Part shown: positions 37,302 through 45,698 of the stretch, piece by piece
Position numbering within the stretch: position 1 is the first letter of the stretch
How the letters are laid out: every line of letters starts with the position of its first letter
Assembly (NCBI RefSeq): GCF_003850045.1
Contig: NZ_RQJX01000010.1
Location: forward strand, 1 to 64,000
From: Aeromicrobium camelliae
Lineage (GTDB): Bacteria > Actinomycetota > Actinomycetes > Propionibacteriales > Nocardioidaceae
Reading direction: 5' to 3'
DNA length: 64,000 bases
Notes under the pieces: model-generated
Databases searched by the model: none
Told to the model about the DNA's origin: nothing
The model's input: the letters and a program-made list of their open reading frames with translations, nothing else
Translations under genes and position numbers: made by a program

Positions 37302-38050
37302 GGGGCGCCGAATCCCGCGGCGCGCAGTCGCTCGGCACCGGTGCCGGACACGATGAAGTCCACGAATTCTGCGGCGAGCTCATCCTGCTCGGACCCGTGC
37401 AACGCGGCGATCGGATACCGCACGACGTCCTCGGGGGCCGCGTCCGCCAGCTCGACGGCCTCGATTCGATCGTTGCCGCGCTCGATATCGGTGACGTACA
37501 CGAGTCCGGCGTCGGCCTGCCCCTCCCCGACCGCGGTCAGTACGCCGCTGACCGAGGACTCCTCGCTCGCCGGCCGAACGGCGACACCTGCGCGCTCGAG
37601 GACCTGCAGGCTGAGCGCGCCGCACGGCACTTGAGGAGCGCAGAGCACCGTCGTGACATCCGGCCGAGCGAGGTCGGCGAGGTCCGTCACTCCGGCCGGA
37701 TTCCCCGCCGGGACCGCGATGATCAACCTGTTCGTGGCGAACAAGCGGGCTCGTTCGGCACGACCGGCGTCCACGACAGTGGACATCGTGCGTTCGTCGG
37801 CGGCTGCGAAGACGTCGGCAGGCGCACCCTCCACGATCTGCTGGGCGAGATCGGACGATCCGGCGAAGGAGAACACGACGTCGATTCCCCGGTGCTCGGC
37901 CTCGAAGTCCGCGGCCGCCTCCTCGAACACGTCGGTGAGCGACGCCGCGGCGAAGACGGTCAGGGTGCGTCGGTCGCTCTCGGCCGAACTCGAGCACGCG
38001 GCGGTGGTCGCCAGCGCGAGCAGCACGATCGCGAGTACCGCGCGCCTCAT
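37298..38050 (-). CDS. modA: molybdate ABC transporter substrate-binding lipoprotein
   Basis: Extracellular molybdate-binding protein anchored to the membrane. The 250-residue product starts MRRAVLAIVLLALATTAACSS, a lipoprotein signal with modified Cys19, then TLTVFAAASLTDVFEEAAADF and FAGSSDLAQQIVEGAPADVFAAAD, the ModA ligand-site serines. The ATG at 38050 was preferred over a 44-codon longer frame. It overlaps the HTH-TOBE gene upstream and the fused modB-modC downstream by 4 nt each, so regulator, binding protein and transporter form one operon. Confidence 0.94.
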   Translation of the reverse strand: MRRAVLAIVLLALATTAACSSSAESDRRTLTVFAAASLTDVFEEAAADFEAEHRGIDVVFSFAGSSDLAQQIVEGAPADVFAAADERTMSTVVDAGRAERARLFATNRLIIAVPAGNPAGVTDLADLARPDVTTVLCAPQVPCGALSLQVLERAGVAVRPASEESSVSGVLTAVGEGQADAGLVYVTDIERGNDRIEAVELADAAPEDVVRYPIAALHGSEQDELAAEFVDFIVSGTGAERLRAAGFGAP

Positions 38051-38445
38051 CGGTCGCCCTCCGCCGTCTCGACGATCACCGTGGTTGCTTTGACGACCGC
38101 CGTCGCCACCACCCCGGGCTCGAGCCCCAGGTCGCGCACGGACTCGGTGCTCATGAGCGAGACGACCCGGTGGGGACCGCACTGCAACTCGACCTGCGAC
38201 ATCACCGGGTCGCTGACCACCTCGGTCACGATCCCGACGAAACGGTTGCGCGCCGAACGCGCCACCCCAAGCCGGTCGGCCGGCGCGACGGCGTGATCGC
38301 GGGCGTAGCGTCCCAGACTCGCACCGTCCACCGTCGCCGGACTTCCGCCCGCGGACTCGAGTTCACCCGAGGACATCAGCCGGCGCACCGTGTCGGTGCT
38401 GACCCCGAGGAACGCAGCGGCCTCAGAAACACGGATCTGCGTCAT
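38047..38445 (-). CDS. HTH-TOBE molybdate-responsive regulator
   Basis: 132-residue protein with an N-terminal excisionase/MerR-like helix-turn-helix (MTQIRVSEAAAFLGVSTDTVRRLM) and a C-terminal TOBE (Mop) domain with ARNRFVGIVTEVVSDPVMSQVEL and VATAVVKATTVIVE, the molybdate-binding fold. It is therefore a good candidate for a molybdate-sensing repressor of this island, in place of ModE. It heads the leftward operon, and its start region is part of the divergent promoter. Direct targets are inferred from position only. Confidence 0.85.
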   Translation of the reverse strand: MTQIRVSEAAAFLGVSTDTVRRLMSSGELESAGGSPATVDGASLGRYARDHAVAPADRLGVARSARNRFVGIVTEVVSDPVMSQVELQCGPHRVVSLMSTESVRDLGLEPGVVATAVVKATTVIVETAEGDR

Positions 38446-38505
38446 AATCACTACTGTACTGTAATGCCGCAGCTGCGGCGGCGTGACGCGGGCTACAGTG
38501 AGCAT
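38446..38505. promoter_or_regulatory. divergent promoter of the molybdenum island
   Basis: Only 60 bp separate the two starts. On the minus strand TACAGT (plus 38453-38458) is 7 nt from the regulator ATG, with a second overlapping TACAGT next to it; on the plus strand TACAGT (38494-38499) is 6 nt from the moeA ATG. The repeated ACAGTACAGTA could be an operator for the HTH-TOBE protein. Confidence 0.6.
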
Positions 38506-39714
38506 ATGAGCACGTCCCTCGCAGAGCATCGCGCCGCTGTGGCTCGGCTGGTGGAGAAGGCCGACGCGCGACGAGGCGCGCGCACCGAGAACGTGCACGT
38601 CACCGCGTTGTCCTCGCCCCTGCGGCTCGCCGAGGATGTGCTCTCCGCCCAGGACCTGCCGCCGTTCGACAACTCGCAGATGGACGGCTACGCAGTCGCG
38701 GCGCACGAGCTCGCGGGAGCCACGCCTGAGCGGCCGATCACCCTCCCGGTCGCCGCGCCTATTCCCGCCGGTGCCGACGCAGGCGTGCACACCCCAGGTA
38801 CGGCCGCCCCCATCATGACGGGAGCGCCCGTACCGAAGGGTGCCGACGCCGTCGTCCCCATCGAGAAGGTCGAGCCCTCCCGATTCGACGTCTCCGAGAT
38901 CAGCTTCTCCACTCCCCCGCCTCCCGGCCAGTTCGTCCGTCCCCAGGGTGACGATGTCAGCCGCGGCGCGGTGCTCCTGCCGCGAGGTACGTGGACCACT
39001 CCCGCGACGATCGGCTCGCTGACCGCCGCGCGAGTCCGCAGCGTGCGCGTTGAGACCGCTCTGCGCGTGGCCATCGTCAGCTCGGGCGACGAGATCGCCT
39101 CCGGGCAGCTGGCGGACGGCAACGGCGTCGCGTTGACCGCCGCGGTCCGCGAACTCGGCGCCTCCCCCACGCGGCACGTGGTCGCCGACGACCAGGCGGA
39201 ACTCCGCGCGCTGTTCGAGGAGCTGAGCGCGACGAGCGATCTCGTCCTCACCACCGGAGGCATCAGTGCCGGCGCGTACGAAGTCGTGCGCCAGGTGCTC
39301 GAGCCGCTCCGCGACGCGTGGTTCGACCACGTGCCGCTGCAGCCGGCCGGACCGCAGGGCTGGGCGGTCTGGGACGGCCTGCCCATCATCTGCTTCCCGG
39401 GAAATCCGGTGAGCACACTCATCTCCTTCGAGTTGTTCGTGCGTCCGGTGCTGGCGCGCGCGTGCGGTGTGGTGAGCCCGGACCGCCCCACGGGCACCGG
39501 CCCGCTGGCCGAGGCGCTCGAATCGCCGCTCGGCAAGCTCCAGGTGCGTCGCGGCCGGGTGGACGACGACGGTCTCGTCCACCTCGTCGGCGGGGCCGGC
39601 TCGCACCTGCTGAGCAGCTACGCAGCGGCGTCGCACCTCGTGTTCGTTCCCGCCGAGGCCGGTCGCCTCGCGGCCGGCGATACGGTGGCCTGGTGGAGGA
39701 TCGCAGCGCACTGA
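38506..39714 (+). CDS. moeA: molybdopterin molybdenumtransferase
   Basis: Inserts molybdate into adenylated molybdopterin. The 402-residue protein contains LPPFDNSQMDGYAVAA, IPAGADAGVHTPGTAAPIMTGAPVPKGADAVVPIE (substrate region), VAIVSSGDEIASGQL, DLVLTTGGISAGAYEVV and ICFPGNPVSTLISFELFVRP, all MoeA marks. ATG 38506 (MSTSLAEHR) was chosen because of the -10 element upstream; a longer frame runs back into the promoter. It leads the rightward moeA-moaC-moaB-moaE run and has a moaC promoter-like site inside its 3' end. Confidence 0.95.
   Translation: MSTSLAEHRAAVARLVEKADARRGARTENVHVTALSSPLRLAEDVLSAQDLPPFDNSQMDGYAVAAHELAGATPERPITLPVAAPIPAGADAGVHTPGTAAPIMTGAPVPKGADAVVPIEKVEPSRFDVSEISFSTPPPPGQFVRPQGDDVSRGAVLLPRGTWTTPATIGSLTAARVRSVRVETALRVAIVSSGDEIASGQLADGNGVALTAAVRELGASPTRHVVADDQAELRALFEELSATSDLVLTTGGISAGAYEVVRQVLEPLRDAWFDHVPLQPAGPQGWAVWDGLPIICFPGNPVSTLISFELFVRPVLARACGVVSPDRPTGTGPLAEALESPLGKLQVRRGRVDDDGLVHLVGGAGSHLLSSYAAASHLVFVPAEAGRLAAGDTVAWWRIAAH
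39681..39686 (+). promoter_or_regulatory. possible internal -10 element for moaC
   Basis: TACGGT lies 6 nt before the moaC GTG, inside the end of moeA. It may allow extra moaC transcription, or be chance. Confidence 0.3.
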
Positions 39715-40175
39715 GCCACTACCGCGACGACGGGTCGGCCCACATGGTCGACGTCTCCGGCAAGCCACCGACGACCCGCACCGCGACGGCGACCGGGCGG
39801 GTCCTGACGCGCCCGGACGTCGTGCAGCAGATCGCCGAAGGGTCCCTTCCGAAGGGCGAGGCTCTCGCGACGGCACGCATCGCGGGGATCCTGGCCGCGA
39901 AGCAGACGTCGTCGCTGATTCCGCTGTGCCACCCGCTGCCGCTGTCGAAGGTCGAGATCGACCTCGACCCGTCGGGCGATCAGGTCCTCATCACCGCGAC
40001 CGTGCGGACGACGGCGCCCACCGGTGTCGAGATGGAGGCCCTCACCGCCGTCAGCGTCGCGGGCCTCACGCTCTACGACATGATCAAGGCCGTCGACCGC
40101 GCGGCCGTCCTCAGCGAGATCCGGGTCGATCGCAAGCACGGCGGGACGACCGACTGGGAACGCGACGATGCCTGA
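39693..40175 (+). CDS. moaC: cyclic pyranopterin monophosphate synthase
   Basis: Completes precursor Z formation after MoaA. The 160-residue protein has SLIPLCHPLPLSKVEIDL, the family substrate motif, and TGVEMEALTAVSVAGLTLYDMIKA, plus the lysine-containing KHGGTTDW end. The GTG at 39693 overlaps moeA by 22 nt; a later start at the Met of HMVDVSG would remove conserved sequence. Next gene overlaps by 8 nt. Its partner MoaA is in the divergent leftward operon. Confidence 0.94.
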   Translation: MEDRSALSHYRDDGSAHMVDVSGKPPTTRTATATGRVLTRPDVVQQIAEGSLPKGEALATARIAGILAAKQTSSLIPLCHPLPLSKVEIDLDPSGDQVLITATVRTTAPTGVEMEALTAVSVAGLTLYDMIKAVDRAAVLSEIRVDRKHGGTTDWERDDA

Positions 40176-40680
40176 CGTGCGCGTGGGAGTGGTCGTGGCG
40201 TCCACCCGGGCGGCCGCCGGCGAAGCCGACGACACCACCGGCCCCTTGATCGAGCAGTGGATACACGACCACGGATGGCAGCCCGACGGTCCGCACGTCG
40301 TCGCCGACGGTCTGCCGGTCGAGCGCGCGCTGCGCGAACTCGTCGCGGTCGGCAGCGCACTCGTCGTGACAACCGGCGGGACGGGGTTGAGCCCTGACGA
40401 CGAGACGCCCGAACGGACGCGCGCCGTCATCGACCGGGATGCGCCGGGAATCGCCGAACGGCTGCGGAACGCCGGCCTGGCGCAGACTCCGCTCGCGGTG
40501 CTCTCGCGCGGCATCGCCGGAATCGCCGGGCGCACGCTCATCGTCAACCTGCCCGGCTCACGCGGTGGCGTCCGCGACGGGCTCGCCGTTCTCGACGAGT
40601 TCGTCGCCCACGCACTCGCCCAACTCGGTCACACCTCGGACGACCAGCGCCATCCTCCTCGGGAAGGAACCCCTGCATGA
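40168..40680 (+). CDS. MoaB/Mog-family molybdopterin adenylyltransferase
   Basis: Activates molybdopterin by adenylation before metal insertion. The 170-residue protein shows GVVVASTRAAAGEADDTTGPLI, VVTTGGTGLSPDDETPERT and RGIAGIAGRTLIVNLPGSRGGV, typical of the MoaB/Mog family. Exact name (MoaB versus Mog) cannot be settled by eye; in actinobacteria one such gene often serves. It overlaps moaC by 8 nt and moaE by 4 nt. Confidence 0.92.
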   Translation: MPDVRVGVVVASTRAAAGEADDTTGPLIEQWIHDHGWQPDGPHVVADGLPVERALRELVAVGSALVVTTGGTGLSPDDETPERTRAVIDRDAPGIAERLRNAGLAQTPLAVLSRGIAGIAGRTLIVNLPGSRGGVRDGLAVLDEFVAHALAQLGHTSDDQRHPPREGTPA

Positions 40681-41096
40681 CCGTCGAACTCGCCGACTTG
40701 CGCGATGCTGATCTCGACCTCACCGAGCTCATCGCGCTGGTCGCCCATGAGAGCGCCGGGGCCGTCGCCACGTTCACCGGCGTCGTCCGCGATCACGACG
40801 GCGGCCGGAAGGTCACCCGCCTCGAATATGAGGCGCACCCGGACGCGGCCGCCTATATCCAGGCGAGCGCCGAACGGATCGTCGAGCGGCATGACGGCGT
40901 TCGCGTCGCCGTGGTGCACCGCACGGGCCCGCTCGCTATCGGTGACACGGCGATCGTCGCCGCAGTCGCGTCGGCACATCGGCGCGAGGCGTTCGACGCG
41001 GTGGCCGATCTCGTCGACGACGTGAAGGCCACCGTGCCGATCTGGAAGCACCAGTTCTACGCCGATGGCTCCGACGACTGGGTCAACGCTCCCTGA
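40677..41096 (+). CDS. moaE: molybdopterin synthase catalytic subunit
   Basis: Large subunit of molybdopterin synthase, pairing with MoaD to add two sulfurs to precursor Z. The 139-residue protein has GAVATFTGVVRDHDGGRKVTRLEYEAHPDAA, VVHRTGPLAIGDTAIVAAVASAHRREAF and the lysine motif VPIWKHQFYADGSDDWVN near the end (each seen as contiguous family blocks). ATG overlaps the upstream stop. Last gene of the rightward run; converges on the yihY gene with 9 nt between stops. Its partner moaD is 6 kb away in the opposite operon. Confidence 0.95.
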   Translation: MTVELADLRDADLDLTELIALVAHESAGAVATFTGVVRDHDGGRKVTRLEYEAHPDAAAYIQASAERIVERHDGVRVAVVHRTGPLAIGDTAIVAAVASAHRREAFDAVADLVDDVKATVPIWKHQFYADGSDDWVNAP

Positions 41097-41105
41097 GGAA
41101 CAGTG

Positions 41106-42203
41106 TCAGCGGTCGGGATCGGCGTGGTCGCCGCGGCTTTCCCGCAGCGCCCGGCCCTGCTCGACGTAGGTCCGCTCCTTCTCCTCGTCTTTCTCGATCT
41201 TGCGGGTGTCGCGCGGCGGGAGCTGGACCGACTCCTCGGCCGGGATACCCGCCTGAAGCTCACGCCCCCGCTCGAGTTCGCAGTCGAGCTCAGCCCCGAA
41301 CAGCAGCGCCAGGTTGGTGATCCACAACCACAGCAGGAACACGATCACGCCCGCGAGTGCTCCGTAGGTGCGGTTGTAGTTCGAGAAGTTCGCGACATAG
41401 AGGCCGAACGCCACCGAGGCGACGATCCAGGTGACGATCGCGACCACCGCTCCCACGCTCAACCATCGGAACTTCGGTTGCTGCACGTTCGGGGTCGCGT
41501 AGTAGAGGATCGCCACGACCACGATGACCACGATCAGCACGCCCGGCCACTTGGCGATGTTCCACACCGTCACGGCGGCCGAACCGACGCCCAGCGCCTC
41601 CCCGATCGCCTCCGCCACGGGGCCGCTGACGACGAGCGCGACTGCGGCGATCGCGATGAGGATGAGGGCGACGAGCGTGATGAGCAACATCATCGGCCGC
41701 AGTTTCCAGATCGGTCGGCCCTCGCCGATCTCGTAGATGCGGTTCATCGCCCGGCTGAACGCGTTGACGTAGCCGGATGCGGACCAGAGGGCGAGCGCGA
41801 GGCCGGTGATGAGAGCGAATCCCGCCCCGCCGGAGGTGGCGAGCTGCTCGATCGTCGGGGTGAGGATCTCGGCGGCTGACGGGTTGAGCTGCTCGACGAC
41901 GTCGATGACGGTCCGTGCGGTGCTCTGGCCCTGCCCGACGAGGCCGACCAGTGAGAACAGCGCCAGAAGGGCGGGAAACAGCGCGAGCACCGCGTAGTAC
42001 ACGAGCGCGGCCGCCAGATCGGTGCACTGGTCCTTGGAGAACTCACGCGCGGTCTTGCGCGCGACGTAGAACCACGAGGGTTTGGAGATGTCGGTGATGT
42101 CGTCGGGCTTGCGGTCGTCTTCTGGCGACGGCGCCTCGTGTCGCTCGCGGGCGGGTGCCTCTCGGGTCTCCTGCTGTCGTTTCTTCTTCCGCCCGAAGAT
42201 CAT
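41106..42203 (-). CDS. YihY/BrkB-family membrane protein
   Basis: Integral membrane protein of 365 residues with about six hydrophobic helices (roughly residues 70-95, 125-145, 170-195, 205-235, 245-270 and 285-310) and charged ends; the N-terminus is a basic MIFGRKKKRQQE tail. Family proteins (YihY/virulence factor BrkB) have no firm function. Family marks are AALVYYAVLALFPALLALFSLV and RTYGALAGVIVFLLWLWITNLALLFGAE. ATG 42203 is chosen because GGAGG lies 8 nt upstream and it overlaps the DUF3618 stop. Confidence 0.88.
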   Translation of the reverse strand: MIFGRKKKRQQETREAPARERHEAPSPEDDRKPDDITDISKPSWFYVARKTAREFSKDQCTDLAAALVYYAVLALFPALLALFSLVGLVGQGQSTARTVIDVVEQLNPSAAEILTPTIEQLATSGGAGFALITGLALALWSASGYVNAFSRAMNRIYEIGEGRPIWKLRPMMLLITLVALILIAIAAVALVVSGPVAEAIGEALGVGSAAVTVWNIAKWPGVLIVVIVVVAILYYATPNVQQPKFRWLSVGAVVAIVTWIVASVAFGLYVANFSNYNRTYGALAGVIVFLLWLWITNLALLFGAELDCELERGRELQAGIPAEESVQLPPRDTRKIEKDEEKERTYVEQGRALRESRGDHADPDR

Positions 42204-42508
42204 CGGCGCTTCCTCCACAGGACGAGGGCCCCGATCAGCACGACCGCCACCGCGGCGCCCACCGGCAACGCCGGACCGCTGCGTTGCGCGGCGCGAGTCG
42301 CCTTGTCCTTCGTCTGTCCGAACGTGTCCTGCGCCTGGTGTTTGACCTCCGACACGCGGCGCTTGGCCTGCTCCTTGACGTCCAGACGCTCGCCGAGGGC
42401 GTCGACGGTATCGGCCAGCCGCTCGCGGGTGGCGGCGATGTCGGCCTCGATCTGATCGGGAGTGGCGCCCTGGGGCGGCTCCGGGGTGGGGTCAGCGGGT
42501 GTGGTCAC
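42200..42508 (-). CDS. DUF3618-type small membrane protein
   Basis: 102-residue protein with a Pro-rich start, then DQIEADIAATRERLADTVDALGERLDVKEQAKRR, the DUF3618 signature helix (key ADIAATRERLADTVDAL), and one C-terminal membrane helix LPVGAAVAVVLIGALVLW with a basic end. Likely a membrane-anchored coiled-coil protein; role unknown. AAGGAGG lies 9 nt before its GTG. It overlaps the holin-family gene by 17 nt and yihY by 4 nt, a frequent actinobacterial trio. Confidence 0.85.
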   Translation of the reverse strand: MTTPADPTPEPPQGATPDQIEADIAATRERLADTVDALGERLDVKEQAKRRVSEVKHQAQDTFGQTKDKATRAAQRSGPALPVGAAVAVVLIGALVLWRKRR

Positions 42509-42935
42509 GGTGACGAGCCTCCTTGACGGCGTCGATGTCGGCCTTGACGGTGTCGACGGTGCGTTCTGGCTTCGGGGAGATCTGCTGAACCTGCTTCTTG
42601 CCGATCAGAGCCGCGATGCCCGCCGCGACGAACAGCACGATGGCGACGATGAGGGCGGCAAGCCAGGCGGGCATCACGAGGTCGAGGGCGAGGATCGCGG
42701 CGGCGACGAGTGCGCCGAAACCGAACCACGCGAGGACGCCGCCGGCGCTGAAGAGCCCGAGGCCGACCCCGGCGCGCTTTCCGGTCTCGCTGAGCTCGGC
42801 CTGCGCCAGCCGGATCTCGTCACGGACGAGCCGCGAGGTCTCCTGGGAGAGTCGGGCCAGCAGTTCGCCGGTCGTAGGGTTGGAGGGCGACGCCGACGTC
42901 GTAGCGTCGGTGCCCTCGGGGTTCGCGTGCGACAT
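42492..42935 (-). CDS. phage-holin-family (Phage_holin_3_6) membrane protein
   Basis: 147-residue protein with NPTTGELLARLSQETSRLVRDEIRLAQAEL, the characteristic amphipathic N-terminal helix (key DEIRLAQAEL), then two membrane helices around residues 62-85 and 90-112, and a charged C-terminal tail with the KKQVQQISPKPERTVDTVK segment. Despite the Pfam name there is no phage neighbour; such proteins are common house-keeping-like genes next to DUF3618 and yihY. GAGGAG is 7 nt before ATG 42935. Confidence 0.85.
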   Translation of the reverse strand: MSHANPEGTDATTSASPSNPTTGELLARLSQETSRLVRDEIRLAQAELSETGKRAGVGLGLFSAGGVLAWFGFGALVAAAILALDLVMPAWLAALIVAIVLFVAAGIAALIGKKQVQQISPKPERTVDTVKADIDAVKEARHRDHTR

Positions 42936-43008
42936 GCGCTGCTCCTCACCCGCAGTTTCGATGTCTCTGTCATCAGTTCCGTTCACCACGCGGCGAGGAT
43001 CGAAACTC

Positions 43009-44127
43009 TCAGGTGTCAGGTGGGGACGCCGTGGTCCGCTGCCAGCCGCCATCTCTCTCTTCCGCCTGGCCTGCGCTGCGAAGCCGCTCGAGCGCGCGGA
43101 CCGCGTGAACCGTGCCGATGCGAAGACCCCGCGCGATCTCGGCAGCGCGCCGCGGTCCCGGCTCCTGGAGCTCGGCGAGCACTGCATCCGCTACCGGATC
43201 GAACGACGCCATCCGCACATCGGCGACCCGACCGTGGAAGCCGACGAGTTCGGCCACCACGTCGGCACCGCTGCCGACGAGGACGGCCTTGCCGGAGCGC
43301 ACGGCATCGTGGGTGCCCTGCGACTGCGCCGAGGTGATGGGGCCGGGGACGGCCATCGTGGTGCGCCCCAGCCGGTCTGCCCAGTGCAGTGTGTTGAGCG
43401 AACCGCTGCGGTGGGCGGCTTCGACGACGACCAGACCGTCGGCGAGCGCGGCGATGACCCGGTTGCGCGCCAGGAAGCGCGCACGAGCGGCTGGGCATCC
43501 CGGCGGGTACTCGGACACGACGGTGCCGTGTTCGGCGATCCGGGCCAGTAAGGACGCATGAGCTCGGGGATAGTCGAGGTCGGCTCCGCACGCGAGTACG
43601 GCGATCCCGGGGTCGCCGACCGCCAGACCACCTCGGTGGGCGGAGGCGTCGATGCCGAAGGCCGCTCCGCTGACCACCGTGAAACCGGACGTGGCCGCCG
43701 CCGCGGCGATGTCCCCCGCTGTCTCCGCGCCGTAGGTCGTGCAGTCGCGCGCCCCGACCACCGCCACCGCGTGCTCGGTGAGGAGTCGGACGTCCCCGGG
43801 GCCCCGGCACCACAGGCCGAGCGGTGCTCCCCCGGCTCCTGCCGCGGATTCCACCTCATCCAGCCCGCTGAGTTGCTCGGGCCACTCCCGGTGTCCAGGA
43901 GTGACCCAGCGCAGCCCCTCCTCCCGCGCGCGGGACAGTGCGTTCTCCGCCCGCTGCTCGACGTCCTCGACGCCGTGCCGCCACGGCCCGGGCCAGTCAT
44001 CAGGGTCTGCTCGCAGTGCATCGAGGACGGCACCAGCACCGCCGCGCTCACGCATCGCCGAGACCACGCGGGGGTCGCCTGGTTCGACGACGAGACTCAG
44101 CATCAGACGGTCGTTGGCATCGCTCAC
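43009..44127 (-). CDS. dprA: DNA-processing protein DprA
   Basis: Single-strand DNA-binding protein that loads RecA in transformation. The 372-residue product has the Rossmann-like core: VAVVGARDCTTYG, VSGAAFGIDASAHRGGL, VLACGADLDYPRAH, VSEYPPGCPAARARFLARNRVIAALADGLVVVEA (marks GARDCT, G-A-A-F-G-I-D, R-N-R-I/V), then a C-terminal winged-helix-like DML1 domain ending before PPDT. It overlaps comM by 4 nt. Complete transport machinery for competence is not in the window, so its role here may be recombinational. Confidence 0.93.
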   Translation of the reverse strand: MSDANDRLMLSLVVEPGDPRVVSAMRERGGAGAVLDALRADPDDWPGPWRHGVEDVEQRAENALSRAREEGLRWVTPGHREWPEQLSGLDEVESAAGAGGAPLGLWCRGPGDVRLLTEHAVAVVGARDCTTYGAETAGDIAAAAATSGFTVVSGAAFGIDASAHRGGLAVGDPGIAVLACGADLDYPRAHASLLARIAEHGTVVSEYPPGCPAARARFLARNRVIAALADGLVVVEAAHRSGSLNTLHWADRLGRTTMAVPGPITSAQSQGTHDAVRSGKAVLVGSGADVVAELVGFHGRVADVRMASFDPVADAVLAELQEPGPRRAAEIARGLRIGTVHAVRALERLRSAGQAEERDGGWQRTTASPPDT

Positions 44128-45698
44128 GCTGCCTCCAGCCGTCCGCGCAGCGGACCGCCGATCGCGGTCCCCCGTCGCAACGCCAGGGCGGTCGCCATGT
44201 CATCGGCCGTCGGTGACTCGCTGCCCACGAGATCGGCGACGGTCCAGGCGACGCGAAGCACCCGGTCGGCGGCGCGGGCGCTGAGCTTGCCTGCCTGGAC
44301 CTGCTCCTCGAGGACGCAGCGGCCCTCGACCGTGGGCGGGAACACCTTGCGGAGTTCGACGCCGGAGACCTCGCTGTTGAGCCGGTAGCCCGCGTCGCCG
44401 AGGCGGAGTCGCTGCCGATCACGCGCTGCCAGGACGTCCTCGGCCCACGCCGCGCTACTGCGCTGCGACCCGACACCGGCAAGCTCCGGTCGGGTCGGCG
44501 CGCGCAGCACCCGGTGAATGTCGATCCGGTCGCGCACCGGCCCGCTGATCTTGTCGAGATAGCGTCGCCGGGCGACGGGCGGGCATTCGCAGCGTTCGGT
44601 CACCGACCCGTGGTAGCCGCACGGACACGGGTTGGCCGCCAGCACCAGTTGGAACCGGGCCGGGAACGCGACGGTCTGCGCGGATCGGGACACCACGATC
44701 TGGCCGCTCTCGAGCGGCTGGCGCAATGCGTCGATGACGTTGACCGCGAACTCCGGCGCCTCGTCGAGGAAGAGCACCCCGCGATGCGCCAGGCTCATCG
44801 CCCCCGGACGGATCTGCCGGCTCCCACCACCGACGATCGCTGCCGCGCTGGCCGAATGATGGGGGTCGACGAACGGCGGGCGTGCGAGCAGCGGTGCGTC
44901 GGCGGGCAGCACACCCGCGACCGAGTGCACGGCGCTGACGTCGAGCGATGCCGCGAGATCCAGATCGGGCAGCAGCCGCGGGAGCCGCCGCGCGAGCATC
45001 GTCTTACCGATCCCCGGCGGGCCGGTCATGAACACGTGGTGACCTCCGGCGGCGGCGATCACGACGGCCAGCCGCGCGTCGTCCTGCCCGGCGACGTCCG
45101 CGAGGTCGAGTTGGTCGACCCGATGGCTCGACCAGCCCGACTCCTCGGCGACGTCGAGCGGTTCGACGGGCGGATCGTCCGGCACCTCCGTGCCGGTGAG
45201 CAGGGCGATGGTGTGCCGCAAGGAGCGCACGCCCACCGAGGTGACGCCCGGGACGAGGGCGGCTTCGCTGACGTTGGCCTCCGGCACCACGACCCGTGAG
45301 ACGCCGGCCTCGGCCGCGGCCAGGACCGCGGGCAGAATCCCGCGCACCGCCCGGATGCGGCCATCGAGAGCGAGTTCGCCGAGGAACACGGTGTCGGCGA
45401 TGCGCTCGGGTGGCACCAGCTTCTTGGCCGCGAACACCGCGACGGCGATCGGCAGGTCGTAGTGAGAGCCGTTCTTCGGCAAGGACGAGGGCGCGAGGTT
45501 GATGGTGACGCGGTGGTCGGGCCACGACGTGCCGGAGTTGACGACCGCGGACCGCACCCGGTCACGCGCCTCGCTCACGGTGGCGTCGCCGAGGCCGACG
45601 ACGACCGTGGCGGGCATGCCGCTGGAGACATCGACCTCCACCTCGATCGGCCGGCCCCGCAACCCGTCCAGTGCGACCGAGCGCGTCACGCCCGCCAT
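44124..45698 (-). CDS. comM: YifB/ComM-family Mg-chelatase-like AAA ATPase
   Basis: Branch-migration helicase-like protein that aids integration of transformed DNA. The 524-residue protein has an N-terminal Lon-like domain (IEVEVDVSSGMPATVVVGL, NLAPSSLPKNGSHYDLPIAVAV), Walker A MTGPPGIGKTMLARRLP, PHHSASAAAIVGGG, Walker B HRGVLFLDEAPEF, and a C-terminal Mg-chelatase domain with CECPPVARRRYLDKISGP. ATG 45698 overlaps the yraN stop by one base; the longer open frame covers yraN antiphase and was rejected. Confidence 0.95.
   Translation of the reverse strand: MAGVTRSVALDGLRGRPIEVEVDVSSGMPATVVVGLGDATVSEARDRVRSAVVNSGTSWPDHRVTINLAPSSLPKNGSHYDLPIAVAVFAAKKLVPPERIADTVFLGELALDGRIRAVRGILPAVLAAAEAGVSRVVVPEANVSEAALVPGVTSVGVRSLRHTIALLTGTEVPDDPPVEPLDVAEESGWSSHRVDQLDLADVAGQDDARLAVVIAAAGGHHVFMTGPPGIGKTMLARRLPRLLPDLDLAASLDVSAVHSVAGVLPADAPLLARPPFVDPHHSASAAAIVGGGSRQIRPGAMSLAHRGVLFLDEAPEFAVNVIDALRQPLESGQIVVSRSAQTVAFPARFQLVLAANPCPCGYHGSVTERCECPPVARRRYLDKISGPVRDRIDIHRVLRAPTRPELAGVGSQRSSAAWAEDVLAARDRQRLRLGDAGYRLNSEVSGVELRKVFPPTVEGRCVLEEQVQAGKLSARAADRVLRVAWTVADLVGSESPTADDMATALALRRGTAIGGPLRGRLEAA

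Noticed and set aside
42492-42935. Phage remnant suggested by a holin-family protein
   Set aside because: No other phage genes; the holin-family, DUF3618 and YihY trio is usual in actinobacterial chromosomes.
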